Source: Bacillota bacterium (GTDB lineage: Bacteria > Bacillota > Sulfobacillia > JAJYWN01). Taken from it: DNA of 38,635 nucleotides. The notes beneath the pieces are model-generated. The model was not told where the DNA came from. It searched no databases and saw nothing but the letters and a program-made list of their open reading frames with translations. The position numbers were made by a program, and so were the translations under genes. The stretch covers positions 1-38,635 of the forward strand of contig JAJYWN010000054.1 in NCBI GenBank assembly GCA_021791495.1, read 5' to 3'. This document shows positions 8,662 through 17,331 of this stretch, piece by piece (positions within the stretch are counted from its first letter, which is position 1; each line of letters begins with the position of its first letter).

Positions 8662-9651
8662 CTAGGCCACCTCCTTGGAATGCCGGACTTCGGGCGCGAT
8701 GTGGCAGGCGATGCGGCGCGTCCCCTGGACCACCAGTTCCGGCTCCTTTGCCCTGCAGATGTCCTGGGCATACGCGCAACGCGGGTGGAACCGGCAGCCC
8801 ACCGGGAAGTCCAGCGGATTAGGGACCACGCCTTCAATGGTGAACAGCTTGCCGCGCGGACGGTCCACCCGGGGAATGCAGGCGAAAAGACCTTCGGTAT
8901 AGGGGTGTAGCGGGTGGTGGAAAAGGTCCGAGACCGGCGCTTCCTCCACCACTTTTCCGGAATACATCACCACTACGCGTTCGGCCATCTCCGCTACGAC
9001 ACCCAGGTCGTGGGTGATGAGGAGGATGGCCATGCCCAGCTCACTCTTGAGCCGCTTCATGAGTTCGAGGATTTGGGCCTGGATGGTCACGTCAAGGGCT
9101 GTGGTTGGCTCGTCGGCGATGAGCAGGGCCGGGTTGCAGGAGAGGGCCATGGCGATCATGACCCGCTGGCGCATACCGCCCGACAATTGGTGCGGGTATT
9201 CCTGCAGACGGCGGGCGGGGTCGGGCACACCGACCAGACGCAGCATGTGCTCGGCCTTGGCCGTAGCTTCGCGGCGCTGCACCCCTTGGTGCAACTGCAC
9301 GGCCTCGGCGATCTGGTCGCCCACGGTGAAGACAGGGTTCAAGGAAGTCATGGGCTCCTGAAAGACCATGGCGATCTTGTTCCCGCGGATGCCCCGCATC
9401 TCGTCCTCAGTCTTCTTTAGCAAGTCGTCCCCGCGGAAGAGGATCTGACCGGACACGTATTTCCCCGGTGGGACGGGGACCAACTGCATAATGGACAAGG
9501 AAGTGACACTTTTCCCGCAGCCCGACTCTCCCACGAGCCCCAGGGTCTCGCCGGGGTCGATGTGGAAACTCACCCCGTCCACGGCGGGGAGAACACCGTC
9601 GTACGAATAAAAATACGTCCGTAGGTCCCTGATTTCGACTAGAGGTTCCAA
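8662..9651 (-). CDS. dppD: Peptide ABC transporter ATP-binding protein, DppD/OppD type
   Basis: A 329-residue ATPase. Walker A is GESGCGKS, the Q-loop is [20 protein letters not shown], the signature is LSGGMRQR and Walker B is [12 protein letters not shown]. The oligopeptide extension has [13 protein letters not shown] and the C-terminal [11 protein letters not shown]. The start is TTG at 9651, preceded by AGGAGG at about 10 nt; residues coded further upstream are not family-like. It is the first gene of the minus-strand peptide cluster. Confidence 0.93.
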   Translation of the reverse strand: MEPLVEIRDLRTYFYSYDGVLPAVDGVSFHIDPGETLGLVGESGCGKSVTSLSIMQLVPVPPGKYVSGQILFRGDDLLKKTEDEMRGIRGNKIAMVFQEPMTSLNPVFTVGDQIAEAVQLHQGVQRREATAKAEHMLRLVGVPDPARRLQEYPHQLSGGMRQRVMIAMALSCNPALLIADEPTTALDVTIQAQILELMKRLKSELGMAILLITHDLGVVAEMAERVVVMYSGKVVEEAPVSDLFHHPLHPYTEGLFACIPRVDRPRGKLFTIEGVVPNPLDFPVGCRFHPRCAYAQDICRAKEPELVVQGTRRIACHIAPEVRHSKEVA

Positions 9652-9954
9652 TGCGGCTGACCCTCCTAAAGGTCGTATCCACCTGCTTCTATGGCCCTGG
9701 CGCGGATGCCGTGACGGAGCGATGTGGCGGTTCCAGGTGAGTCGCATATTTGCGGTTTGGAGTCAGAGTTTCGTCGCAATGAAAGGTGTTCCTGCCACTT
9801 CCTGATATCCCAGAAGCAACTATTCACTCTGCCGGCGCGGCCTGGGCGGCCCCGTCGCCGCGCAGTGAAGGTCAAGGGAAGTCCACCGGAGTACTCCTAC
9901 AGATCGACGTCCACGGAAGGCAAGATCGAGCGCTACTAGAAAAGGAGGTCAGCC
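9652..9954. other. Divergent intergenic region between dppD and the alpha/beta hydrolase gene
   Basis: About 300 bp between divergent genes must hold both promoters. I searched by eye for -24/-12 and -35/-10 elements on both strands and found no convincing match; the best is a weak TTCCTG-16-TATTCA on the plus strand ending near 9826. Only the ribosome binding sites at the two ends (AGGAGG before each gene) are clear. Confidence 0.5.
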
Positions 9955-10794
9955 ATGTATCTCACCATCAACGGCTGCAAGCACTATGTCGAAGACCAGG
10001 GCCCGAAAGACGCCACCGCGATCCTGACTCTTCACGGTGGGGGTGGCATGGGTGATTCGCGGGCCAAGCGCCGTGCCTACGCGGCCATCACCGACACTTA
10101 CCGTCTCATCACCTTCGACGCGCGCGGCTGCGGCCTTTCCGAGGAAGTGGGCACGCCCAGCTACGAGCAATGGGCGGCCGACGCCGAGGCCTTGCGTAAG
10201 GAACTCGGTTTGGGTAAGGTGGTGGTGGCGGGCGGGTCGTCCGGCGGCTTCCTAGCCCTTGAATACGCCCTGCGTTACCCCGACAGCGTGGCGGCGGTCA
10301 TCCTGCGCGACACCTGCGCCCACAGCGTGGACAACGACGAGTTGGAGCGCCGCGCCAGGGCTTCGGGGCTACCCATCGATTGGGACTGCTTCGACCGCTA
10401 CTGGACGGGGCGTACTCTGAACAAGGAAGACTTCGCCCAGGGTTTCTGGCAGATCATGCCGCTCTATCCCGGGAAGAGCGGTTGGGACCCGGTGAAGGGC
10501 CGTCAGAGCTGGGAAGGGATCATGTGGCACTATAAGACCCATAACTACACCGTCAGCACGAATTTCCCCGGCTGGGATGTGCGGCCGCGCCTGAAAGAGA
10601 TCAAGGCGCCGGTCCTCATCGTCCACGGCAAGCTGGACTGGGTGGTCCCCGTAGAGCGCGGTTACGAGATGACGCGGCTCCTGCCCAACGCCAGGCTGGA
10701 GCTCTTCGAGGAGTGCGGGCACGGACCACATAATGAAGATAATCCGCGGTTTATCGCCACGGTTCGGGATTTCCTGAAGACGAACGGACTTTGA
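9955..10794 (+). CDS. Alpha/beta hydrolase (proline iminopeptidase-like)
   Basis: 279 residues with the alpha/beta hydrolase fold. The oxyanion region is LTLHGGGGMG. A strand reads LITFDARGCGLSE. The nucleophile elbow is AGGSSGGF with Ser96. The acid is in HGKLDWVVP and the catalytic His in ECGHGPHNED near the C-terminus. The start ATG has AAAGGAGG 7 nt upstream. The DARGCGxS segment is typical of the proline iminopeptidase and epoxide/haloalkane hydrolase branch. Placement beside a peptide transporter favours an aminopeptidase or amidase, but ester or lactone hydrolysis is equally possible. It probably shares a transcript with the GarR-like gene 90 nt downstream. Confidence 0.88.
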   Translation: MYLTINGCKHYVEDQGPKDATAILTLHGGGGMGDSRAKRRAYAAITDTYRLITFDARGCGLSEEVGTPSYEQWAADAEALRKELGLGKVVVAGGSSGGFLALEYALRYPDSVAAVILRDTCAHSVDNDELERRARASGLPIDWDCFDRYWTGRTLNKEDFAQGFWQIMPLYPGKSGWDPVKGRQSWEGIMWHYKTHNYTVSTNFPGWDVRPRLKEIKAPVLIVHGKLDWVVPVERGYEMTRLLPNARLELFEECGHGPHNEDNPRFIATVRDFLKTNGL

Positions 10795-10798
10795 TCGG

Positions 10799-10830
10799 GT
10801 CGTACGCCGCGTCGCGTCGCACGCCGCGTC
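10799..10830. repeat. Imperfect 15-bp direct repeat in the hydrolase/dehydrogenase gap
   Basis: Two copies of GTCGYACGCCGCGTC (10799-10813 and 10816-10830) differ at one base. They are short and GC-rich with no known function, and lie immediately after the hydrolase stop. Confidence 0.6.
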
Positions 10831-10884
10831 TGGCGGGAGGTCAGCACAAGGCAATTGAACCCAAAAGACACAGGAGGTTTGGAA

Positions 10885-11781
10885 ATGAAGATCGGTTTTG
10901 TGGGTCTCGGCATCATGGGGAAGCCGATGGTAAAGAACCTGCTGGAGGCAGGGTTTGACGTAACCTGCTACAACCGTACGGCGTCCAAGGTGGCGGAGGT
11001 GGTGGCTCTCGGCGCGAAAGCCGCCGACACCCCGAAAGCGGCCGCCGCCGCCAGTGACGTGACTATCACCATGGTCAGTGACACGCCCGATGTTGAAGAG
11101 GTCATTCTCGGGCCGAGCGGTATCATCCACGGAGCCAAACGCGGGTCCATCGTGGTGGACATGAGCACCATCTCCCCCGCCGCCACCAAGGAGTTCGCGG
11201 CCGCGCTGGCCGACAAGGGAGTTGCCATGCTTGACGCCCCGGTCAGCGGTGGCGAGAAGGGTGCCATCGAAGGGACGCTAACCATCATGGTCGGAGGTCC
11301 CGCCGAAGCCTTGGAGACGGTCATGCCGGCTTTCATGGCTATGGGCAAGAAGGTCACCCACATGGGGCCATCAGGGAGCGGGCAGATGACCAAGCTCTGC
11401 AACCAGATCGGCTGCGCTCTAACCATCCAGTCCTTTAGCGAAGCCTTTGTACTGGGGGCGGCAGCCGGACTGGACCTTGACAAGGTGTTCCAGGCCATTT
11501 CAGGCGGTGCGGCGGGGTCCTGGTCCATGTCGAACTACGGCCCCAAGGTGCTCGCCGGCGACTTCTCGCCCGGTTTCATGGTGAAACTCCACCAGAAGGA
11601 CCTGAAGCTGGTCATGGAGGCCGCCCGCGACCTGCACGTGGCTCTGCCGGGGACGGCGGTGGCCCAGCAGCTTTTCGCGGTGGCGGAGAAGGAAGAAGGC
11701 GGCAGGCTCGGCAACCAATCGATGATCAAGCCGCTGGAAGCCATGGCCGGCGTGAAGGCCCGAAGTCAAAAGAAGCAGTAG
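10885..11781 (+). CDS. garR: NAD(P)-dependent beta-hydroxyacid dehydrogenase (tartronate semialdehyde reductase / 3-hydroxyisobutyrate dehydrogenase family)
   Basis: 298 residues. The N-terminal Rossmann dinucleotide-binding motif is GFVGLGIMGKPM. The substrate-binding signature is DAPVSGGEKGAIEGTL. The catalytic-lysine region is MTKLCNQIG, with GAAAGLDLDK following; all are hallmarks of the 3-HIBADH/GarR family, and length is normal. The start is ATG at 10885 with AGGAGG 7 nt upstream, not the earlier open frame. It reduces or oxidises a short beta-hydroxyacid such as tartronate semialdehyde or 3-hydroxyisobutyrate. The sequence does not settle which, so the symbol is a family label. A Rho-independent terminator follows directly. 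Confidence 0.88.
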   Translation: MKIGFVGLGIMGKPMVKNLLEAGFDVTCYNRTASKVAEVVALGAKAADTPKAAAAASDVTITMVSDTPDVEEVILGPSGIIHGAKRGSIVVDMSTISPAATKEFAAALADKGVAMLDAPVSGGEKGAIEGTLTIMVGGPAEALETVMPAFMAMGKKVTHMGPSGSGQMTKLCNQIGCALTIQSFSEAFVLGAAAGLDLDKVFQAISGGAAGSWSMSNYGPKVLAGDFSPGFMVKLHQKDLKLVMEAARDLHVALPGTAVAQQLFAVAEKEEGGRLGNQSMIKPLEAMAGVKARSQKKQ

Positions 11782-11789
11782 CAGCCGTC

Positions 11790-11832
11790 GGAGGGGGAGG
11801 CCAAAAACCAAAGAGGCCTCCCCTCCGCTTTT
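11790..11832 (+). terminator. Rho-independent terminator after the GarR-like gene
   Basis: A GGAGGGGGAGGCC / GGCCTCCCCTCC stem (one bulged G), a 12-nt A-rich loop, then GCTTTTCC. It lies 9 nt beyond the stop codon at 11781. Confidence 0.8.
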
Positions 11833-12337
11833 CCAGGACAGATCAACCACCTGCAGGAGTCTGTACAGGTTTCGGCGGGATCTGGACGGTCGCAGAGCCT
11901 GCAGGGTCCGGATGAGGTTTGGACTGGGCGAGGAGTGGGGCCCGTCGGCAACCGAATGCGGTAATCCTTGCTATGCTGCTTTGAGGAAGGTGCATTTTTT
12001 GCATCTTTAGGTACGGTGGCACCCGAGTCGCGGGCCTGAGTGGTCATCAGAGGCTTGGATCGGGTCGTGGACTGGGATCCAGTGGCCGATAATCCTGGAT
12101 TATGGTCAACCGGGCGGGCGCATCTGCCGGAGAGCTGCAAGAAATGCTCTTTCAACCAACCCAGAATGCACGGATTACCACTCTGGCCAGTCTGACCTCC
12201 CCGCTCCTCACCCCACCTTGGTTCCGACACACGGTCAGAAGGGTGGGTATCCCTTCCCCCTCGCGTCTCACGCGGTTCCTTCTCCGCCCTAACCTATCTT
12301 CTCTTATTGACCTACTCCCTACAATAAGGCCAAAGAA
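11833..12337. other. Orphan region between two convergent genes
   Basis: About 500 bp lie between terminators of convergent genes, so no promoter is expected here. It contains a sigma-54-like TGGCAC-N5-TCGC on the plus strand (12017-12031), a TGCA-T6-GCA hairpin near 11992, and a perfect 7-bp-arm palindrome ATAATCC-T-GGATTAT (12089-12103). Open frames present on both strands have no recognisable domain and no supported start. A small RNA is possible but unproven. Confidence 0.4.
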
Positions 12338-12355
12338 GGAGGCCGGACGGCCTCC
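12338..12355 (-). terminator. Hairpin terminator of the CocE-like gene (possibly bidirectional)
   Basis: GGAGGCC / GGCCTCC arms around a short centre. On the minus strand the hairpin is followed by TTCTTTGG, about 40 nt after the CocE-like stop at 12394. On the plus strand it is followed by CTCTTCCCTCTT. Confidence 0.65.
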
Positions 12356-12393
12356 CTCTTCCCTCTTATGGGTTTTAGCAGGCAACCGAGCGA

Positions 12394-14322
12394 CTAGTCT
12401 ACTCTTCCTTCAACCAAGGGGAGGACGATGTGGGACGGGTGCTCGGCGTCGTGGTAGATGGTGTTCGTGGCGACTTTCCAGAGACCGTTCGCCATCAGTG
12501 GCTCGCCCGTGTTCGGGTTCACGTCGAACCGCGGGAAGTTGGAACTGGACACGTCCAGCCTGATCGTGTGGCCCTTCTTGAACAGGTTCGACGTCGGGAA
12601 GAACTCGATGTGCAGTTCGTAGATCTTTCCCGGTTCGAGCAACTCACCCGGCTCCCGGCGGTTTCGGTACCGGGCGCGGAGGATGGTGTCCTGGATGTTC
12701 AGGGCGTAGCCCGCCGGATAGTCCTCGTTCGACGGGTAGACGTCGAGGAGCTTGGCCGTGAAGTCGGTGTCGACGCAGTCGGATGAGGCGTAGAGCACCA
12801 TCTCCAACGGTCCGATGACCTCCAGGTCCTTCTCCAGCGGCGCCGTCTCGAAGACGCACACGTCGTGCCGGGCCGCCAGCGGCAGATTATCCGTCGCCCC
12901 GAAGACGCGGTGGTTGCAGACCTGATTGAACCCGCCGCCCGGGATGACGTCCTCCGCCGCCGAAACGGGTCCGCCGATGGTCGGCACCGGATCCCGTGGG
13001 TCGAACTGGTAGGAGGTCCGGCGGCTGTCGCCCCCCGCGCCCGCCGGCACCATCGCACCTGCCGCGCCCGCCGCACCCACAGGCGCCACCGCCCCTGCCG
13101 CGCCTGCCGCCCCCACCGGTGCCGCCGTCCCTGCCGCCACCGCCGGCTTCTCGGCGGACAGCCCGCCGCCGGCGTGCAGGTAGAAGCGCGTGTTCTTGGC
13201 CCGCGCCAGAGGCCACTCCCACTCGTGTTGCCACCGGCCGCCGTGGTCGAGGCGCCCTTCCTTGGTCTTGCGGCCGCTGCCGCCGCCCATGACGAAGAGT
13301 TTGATGGGCCAGACGTGGGTGTTCTTCGCTCCGCGCAGGGTCTGGTCGAACCACTCCGCCCGGAAGGCGTTATAGTCGATGTACGAACCCGGCCCGAAGT
13401 CCGCGTCGCCAGCATACGGTACCTGCAGGTTGGCGCCGCCGTGTTTCCACGGGCCCATCAGCATGTAGGTGGGCGGCGACCCCTTCCGCTTGATCAGGTT
13501 CTGGAAGGCCGTCACCGTCGCCAGGGAATGCGAGTCGTACCAGCCGCCGATGAGCATCGTCGCCGCCGGCGAGTAGTCGTCCCAGTATGGCGTGCAGTCG
13601 AAGCTTACGTGCTGGTAGTCGGGGTGAAACTCGCTCTTCTGCATGATCTCGAAGATGGCTTCTTCGTACGTCGGCAGCAGGCTGAAGGGGTTCTGCCCGC
13701 GCTTCAGCGGCAGCGACCTCAACCATTCCCCAAGGTTCTTCTCGGCGTTGACGAAGTATTCGCGGAGGGCCGGCTTATCTTTCGTCTCGTGAGCGTCCAC
13801 CGCCATCCGGAACTCGCGGATGAGCATGGACAGGCGGGCCGCCCCGCCGAAACGTTGGCGGATACGGTGCATGTAGGAGAAGGCGCAGGCCGGCACCATC
13901 GAAGTCAGGTGCGGCGGGTTCAAGGCGCCGGCCGCCCCCTGGCAGATGCCGCCGTACGATAACCCCACCATCGCGACCTTGCCGTTGCACCAAGACTGCG
14001 CCGCCACCCACTCCACGCTGTCGTAACCGTCCTCCGCCTCGGGGCGGGCCGAACCGTGCTCGCCCTCGGACATGAACCGGCCGCGGCAGTCCTGGATGAC
14101 GCTGATGAAGCCGCGCTCAGCGAAATACCGGTGGGCGGGCGGGAGGTCGGGGCGAAGCTTGTTATAGGGCGTACGCTCAAGGATGGCCGGCAGCGGCCCT
14201 TCCACCTTCTTCCCGTTCTTGGCCGGGAAGTAGATGTCGCAGGCCAGCCGAACGCCGTCACGCATGGGCGCCATGACATTCGACTCGACGATCACATCGT
14301 AAAGGGCAGCGGGCTCAGCCAA
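12394..14322 (-). CDS. CocE/NonD family hydrolase (X-Pro dipeptidyl-peptidase S15-like)
   Basis: About 642 residues. The N-terminal S15 alpha/beta hydrolase domain has MAPMRDGVRLACDIYFP and the nucleophile elbow GLSYGGICQG. The acid lies in IGGWYDSHS and the His in GPWKHGGAN. The C-terminal jelly-roll domain ends in HTIRLDVSSSNFPRFDVNPN and contains ILRARYRNRREPGELLEPG. An Ala/Gly/Pro tandem repeat stretch interrupts the start of the C-terminal domain. The start is TTG at 14322 with AAAGGAG 8 nt upstream. CocE relatives cleave esters, acyl-amino compounds or X-Pro peptides. Placement in a peptide-scavenging region favours a peptidase, but the motifs do not decide. No signal peptide is seen, so it is likely cytoplasmic. 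Confidence 0.9.
   Translation of the reverse strand: MAEPAALYDVIVESNVMAPMRDGVRLACDIYFPAKNGKKVEGPLPAILERTPYNKLRPDLPPAHRYFAERGFISVIQDCRGRFMSEGEHGSARPEAEDGYDSVEWVAAQSWCNGKVAMVGLSYGGICQGAAGALNPPHLTSMVPACAFSYMHRIRQRFGGAARLSMLIREFRMAVDAHETKDKPALREYFVNAEKNLGEWLRSLPLKRGQNPFSLLPTYEEAIFEIMQKSEFHPDYQHVSFDCTPYWDDYSPAATMLIGGWYDSHSLATVTAFQNLIKRKGSPPTYMLMGPWKHGGANLQVPYAGDADFGPGSYIDYNAFRAEWFDQTLRGAKNTHVWPIKLFVMGGGSGRKTKEGRLDHGGRWQHEWEWPLARAKNTRFYLHAGGGLSAEKPAVAAGTAAPVGAAGAAGAVAPVGAAGAAGAMVPAGAGGDSRRTSYQFDPRDPVPTIGGPVSAAEDVIPGGGFNQVCNHRVFGATDNLPLAARHDVCVFETAPLEKDLEVIGPLEMVLYASSDCVDTDFTAKLLDVYPSNEDYPAGYALNIQDTILRARYRNRREPGELLEPGKIYELHIEFFPTSNLFKKGHTIRLDVSSSNFPRFDVNPNTGEPLMANGLWKVATNTIYHDAEHPSHIVLPLVEGRVD
13051..13122. 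repeat. Two 36-bp tandem repeats inside the CocE-like gene
   Basis: Two adjacent 36-bp units (13051-13086, 13087-13122) encode APVGAAGAAGA-M/V twice, with a third degenerate VPAGAGG copy next to them. The stretch forms a flexible insertion between the hydrolase and jelly-roll parts. Confidence 0.85.
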
Positions 14323-14523
14323 GGGTGGGACTCCTTTCGTGTACCGTGGTAATGGTTCAACCATGTTCGACAGCCCGGGTGACCTTCCTTTGGCCACTTC
14401 GGCAACAGGCAGGTTTCAGGGGCCCGGCTTCGCGGCAGACCGACGCCGTCCTCCTTATCTGCAGGGCAAACGCAGGTCGGTGTGGAATGCACAGAATAGC
14501 TGGAGAGGAGTGGTGGCGGGCAG

Positions 14524-15309
14524 TTGGGCGCAGGACAGAAGAGACCGTATTACAGCGCGTACGACCAGCGCTACCGGTCGGTCTACGAACAAGGGGTAAC
14601 TTATTGGACCTCGCACCCGGACGAACTTGCGGCCGTGGCGGCCGACGTGTCGGCGTTCCTAAGTCATTTTGGTATTCTCGAGTTAGCTTCGTCCATGCCT
14701 TCGGTCTCCGGCCCGAAGTTGATCGAATTCGGTTGTGGTGAAGGCTATGTGGGCGGACTCCTCGCCGGCCACGGCCTCGACTATACCGGGGTCGACATTG
14801 CCTCTGCTGCTGTGGCCAAGGCGCGGGAACGCCTCGCACCCTTCGGCGCTCGCGCCCGCGTGGTGGTGGGCGATCTCCTGGATGACGACCTTCTTCCTGA
14901 AGGCCAGTTTGACGCCGCCATCGACGTCATGTGTTTCCACATGCTCGTCTCGGATGAGGACCGACGGCATTACCTTGCCAATGCCTTTCGTTGGCTTTCC
15001 CCGGGAGCTCCAATGCTGTTTTCCCGCGAGGCCCACCGCACCGACGCCCACGCGGGGCCGGTCGCCTCCTATGATGAGTGGGTCCAACTGACGGGAGTTG
15101 ATCTGCAAACGCCGCAAGAACGGGAGGCTTGGGAGGCCGGTCGTCCAGTGAAGGTCAAACTACCGCTTCTGGCGGCCCGCCCCCGATCTGTGGACCAGTA
15201 TCAAGCCGAGGCGAAGGCGGCCGGCTTCGAATTCCACGAAGCGCACCTGCCGCAGGACAATAGCAACTGGGTCAGCTTCTGGGTCCGGAAGCCATCCCGT
15301 CGGGCATGA
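14524..15309 (+). CDS. Class I SAM-dependent methyltransferase
   Basis: 261 residues. After an N-terminal helix region rich in Tyr (YYSAYDQRYRSVYEQG), the SAM-binding core has motif I LIEFGCGEGYVG, motif II YTGVDIAS, the acidic-loop region VVGDLLDDD, and motif IV region FDAAIDVMCFHML. The substrate is unknown; small-molecule methylation is the commonest role of this subgroup. The start is TTG at 14524; the GGAGAGGAG upstream is somewhat far (about 12-14 nt), so the start is less certain than the frame. It overlaps the downstream EamA transporter by 4 nt (ATGA), so the two are translationally coupled and may act together. Confidence 0.87.
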   Translation: MGAGQKRPYYSAYDQRYRSVYEQGVTYWTSHPDELAAVAADVSAFLSHFGILELASSMPSVSGPKLIEFGCGEGYVGGLLAGHGLDYTGVDIASAAVAKARERLAPFGARARVVVGDLLDDDLLPEGQFDAAIDVMCFHMLVSDEDRRHYLANAFRWLSPGAPMLFSREAHRTDAHAGPVASYDEWVQLTGVDLQTPQEREAWEAGRPVKVKLPLLAARPRSVDQYQAEAKAAGFEFHEAHLPQDNSNWVSFWVRKPSRRA

Positions 15310-16250
15310 CGAGGGGTGCGATTCCGCCGGACACGAACCGCCACCTCCGTGGCGTCATTCTGGTCTTCCTGTCCGCAGCTGCCTTCGCCACCGAGGCCAT
15401 ATTCATCAAGCTGGCTTATGGTCAGGGGTCGCCTCCTATCGCGGTGGCGCTGGGGCGGCTTGTAGTCGCCTCCGCCGTTTTGGGGCCGGGCTTTCTGCGG
15501 CTCACGGCGCGGAAGCGCATCGCACCCCGGGTTCACCTAGCCGTCTTCGCCATCGGGGCGGGTCTGAACAGCGGCGTCATGCTCCTTTTGCTGCTTTCGC
15601 TCCAACGCGTTTCGGCCTCGGTCGCCATTCTTTGCCTCTACCTCTACCCGACTATCACCGCGGTGCTGGCCCGGCCGGTTCTGGGTGAAAGGATCACTCC
15701 GGCGAAGCTTAGGGCTTTAGGTGGAGCCCTGGTCGGCGTGGGGCTGGTGGCCTGGGTGCCGGCCGGCATGGGCGGTGCGGGCGGCGTGGGCGGCACGGGC
15801 GGGACCACCGGCGCGTTCGCCCAGACTCTCATCGGGGCGGCGTTCGCCTTCGGCGCGGCCTTTCTAAACGCCGCGGCCCTGGTCTTGGTCAAGCGGTGGC
15901 TGCCTTCGCTCCCGCCCCTGGTGTCTACTGGCGGCATTCTCTTGTGGGGTGCCGCCGCTTTCACTGTGGCCGGGGCGATGGGCGGTATCTCCCTAGCGGC
16001 GGTGCCGAGGGCCGCGTGGGTTTACGTGGTGGGATTAGGTCTGATCTCCACCGTTTTGGCCTTTGGGGCTCTCTACAGCGGTCTAGCCCTCATCCAGGCG
16101 TCGCAGGTCGCCATCATCGCTTCCTCTGAGCCGGCCATCACTGCGGTCCTGGCCGCCGTCATCCTTGGAGACCGCCTGGGGCCGCCGCAGATCGCGGGGG
16201 GCCTGCTAGTAATCGCCAGCGCGCTGTTATCCGCTCTAGCTTCCCATTAG
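15306..16250 (+). CDS. EamA/DMT-family drug or metabolite exporter
   Basis: 314 residues with about ten membrane segments in two EamA repeats. The first repeat holds AAFATEAIFIKLAYG and ends near LYLYPTITAVLARPVLGERI; the second ends in EPAITAVLAAVILGDRL. Both YPxxTAxLA and EPxxTAVLA are the family signature at the ends of the repeats. A Gly-rich loop, GMGGAGGVGGTGG, joins the repeats. The start ATG overlaps the methyltransferase stop, so export or uptake of a methylated metabolite is plausible. The 3' end overlaps the convergent EFR1 gene by 15 bp. Confidence 0.9.
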   Translation: MTRGAIPPDTNRHLRGVILVFLSAAAFATEAIFIKLAYGQGSPPIAVALGRLVVASAVLGPGFLRLTARKRIAPRVHLAVFAIGAGLNSGVMLLLLLSLQRVSASVAILCLYLYPTITAVLARPVLGERITPAKLRALGGALVGVGLVAWVPAGMGGAGGVGGTGGTTGAFAQTLIGAAFAFGAAFLNAAALVLVKRWLPSLPPLVSTGGILLWGAAAFTVAGAMGGISLAAVPRAAWVYVVGLGLISTVLAFGALYSGLALIQASQVAIIASSEPAITAVLAAVILGDRLGPPQIAGGLLVIASALLSALASH

Positions 16251-17045
16251 GCGAAGCAGCTTGGACCGGAGTGCGGGCGAAGGTCTGGGATAGTGTCCAG
16301 CGCCTCGCAGATGCTCGGTGTACACTGCCTTTTGGGGACATCTATTGTAGCACCGCCAGCAGCCGAAGCATCTCGCCTCGTCGAACGCGGGCATGGGGTC
16401 GAGCTTTATGGCCTCATATGGACAACCCACCTCACACAGACCGCATAGGTTGCACAGTTCGGGGTCCACATACTTCCTCCCCATTTCCTCCCGTGATTTC
16501 GACCGGGGGTACTCCCGCAAGAACATGTTGAACAGGCCGACCTTGACTCGAGCGTTTCCGACTTCCTTCCCCGCCAAGACGTCGATGATCCTCCTGTCCA
16601 GGGCGGACAAAAACCGCTCGAATCTGGAAAGCTCGCGCGGAGTTGGTGCCTCCTGAAACGTCTTGCCGCGGGCCACTGACGGAGAGTAGTTCCCAGGCGT
16701 GCGGAGAGAATGGTAGCCGATCACTCTCAGGCCCTTCTCTCTCGCCTTCTGTCCGAGGATCCTCAGGGTCTGGCCGCTGTGATCGGCGTAGGTATTGAAG
16801 ACGAAACAAGGCTGCCCATGGGCTCCGGCTAGCCGCTCCATGAAGGTTTCAAACCGCCACGGGACTCCCCACCAGTCGGTGAAAGTGGCAAAACCGACAA
16901 CCGCATATGGGCTCAGATCGGGCATCTGGCCAGAAGTTATGTCCAGCATCTCCAGGGACACGCTTCGGACGGCGTTCTTGATGCATTTGCAGGCGAGTTC
17001 GGTATTTCCGGTTCCGGAGTAATAGCAGAGTAGCCCTTTTCGCAT
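16236..17045 (-). CDS. EFR1-type flavodoxin-ferredoxin fusion protein
   Basis: 269 residues. The N-terminal flavodoxin-like domain has the phosphate-binding loop YSGTGNTE. The C-terminal 2x[4Fe-4S] domain has CNLCGLCEVGCP and CFGCWRCYNRCP. This layout is the EFR1 family of anaerobes. The protein likely shuttles electrons between an FMN and the two clusters, but the partner is unknown. The start is ATG at 17045 with GGGAGG upstream. It is a single gene convergent with the EamA gene, with 15 bp of 3' overlap. Confidence 0.9.
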   Translation of the reverse strand: MRKGLLCYYSGTGNTELACKCIKNAVRSVSLEMLDITSGQMPDLSPYAVVGFATFTDWWGVPWRFETFMERLAGAHGQPCFVFNTYADHSGQTLRILGQKAREKGLRVIGYHSLRTPGNYSPSVARGKTFQEAPTPRELSRFERFLSALDRRIIDVLAGKEVGNARVKVGLFNMFLREYPRSKSREEMGRKYVDPELCNLCGLCEVGCPYEAIKLDPMPAFDEARCFGCWRCYNRCPQKAVYTEHLRGAGHYPRPSPALRSKLLRLMGS

Positions 17046-17197
17046 GGTTCCTCCCGTTTGAGGTCACGGCATGAATGTAGTGGGCAAGGCCCCCCCCCAC
17101 CTATCCTACCGGAGCCCGGAGAGAAGGCAAGTACCAGATAGTTTTGCGATGGAGACAGGCCGCGACGAGCGCGGTCGGTCGTGAAGCCGGACCAGAT

Positions 17198-17226
17198 TTG
17201 CCGTCCAGCGAAAACCGTGCTATAAT
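17198..17226 (+). promoter_or_regulatory. Sigma-70 promoter of the DEAD-box helicase gene
   Basis: TTGCCG, a 17-nt spacer and TATAAT, with an extended -10 TG one base upstream (TGCTATAAT). It is the clearest housekeeping promoter in the window. It starts a leader of about 100 nt before the helicase ATG at 17332. Confidence 0.85.
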
Positions 17227-17268
17227 CGGCAAAAGAACCTATTGCTGCACCACTGAATTCGAGTTCTG

Positions 17269-17295
17269 GGCGTCAGCTAGAGGCTGACGCCTTTT
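17269..17295 (+). terminator. Leader hairpin with U-run, candidate attenuator of the helicase gene
   Basis: A perfect 9-bp stem GGCGTCAGC / GCTGACGCC has a 5-nt loop followed by TTTT. It lies between the promoter and the helicase start. As the only structure in the leader it could stop transcription early; AGAAC/GTTCT segments upstream (about 17234 and 17263) could form an alternative fold. No known riboswitch core is recognised. Confidence 0.6.
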
Positions 17296-17331
17296 CGTGT
17301 GCCTATAGGTCAAAGAAAAGTAGAGGTGTTT

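Noticed and set aside
12012-12035. T-box-like element (GGTGGCACC) in the convergent gap
   Set aside because: Only a short resemblance to the T-box antiterminator sequence; no stem I, specifier loop or downstream plus-strand gene.
11766-12230. Minus-strand open frame of 154 codons in the convergent gap
   Set aside because: No domain, no ribosome binding site at its start, Ser/Pro/Cys composition typical of antisense noise, and it overlaps the terminator of the GarR-like gene.
12102-12563. Plus-strand open frame of 153 codons
   Set aside because: It runs antisense into the CocE-like gene and through its terminator; the product has no recognisable motif.
17089-17100. Run of nine C bases before the helicase promoter
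   Set aside because: A simple homopolymer in non-coding DNA, with no evidence of phase variation of a gene.
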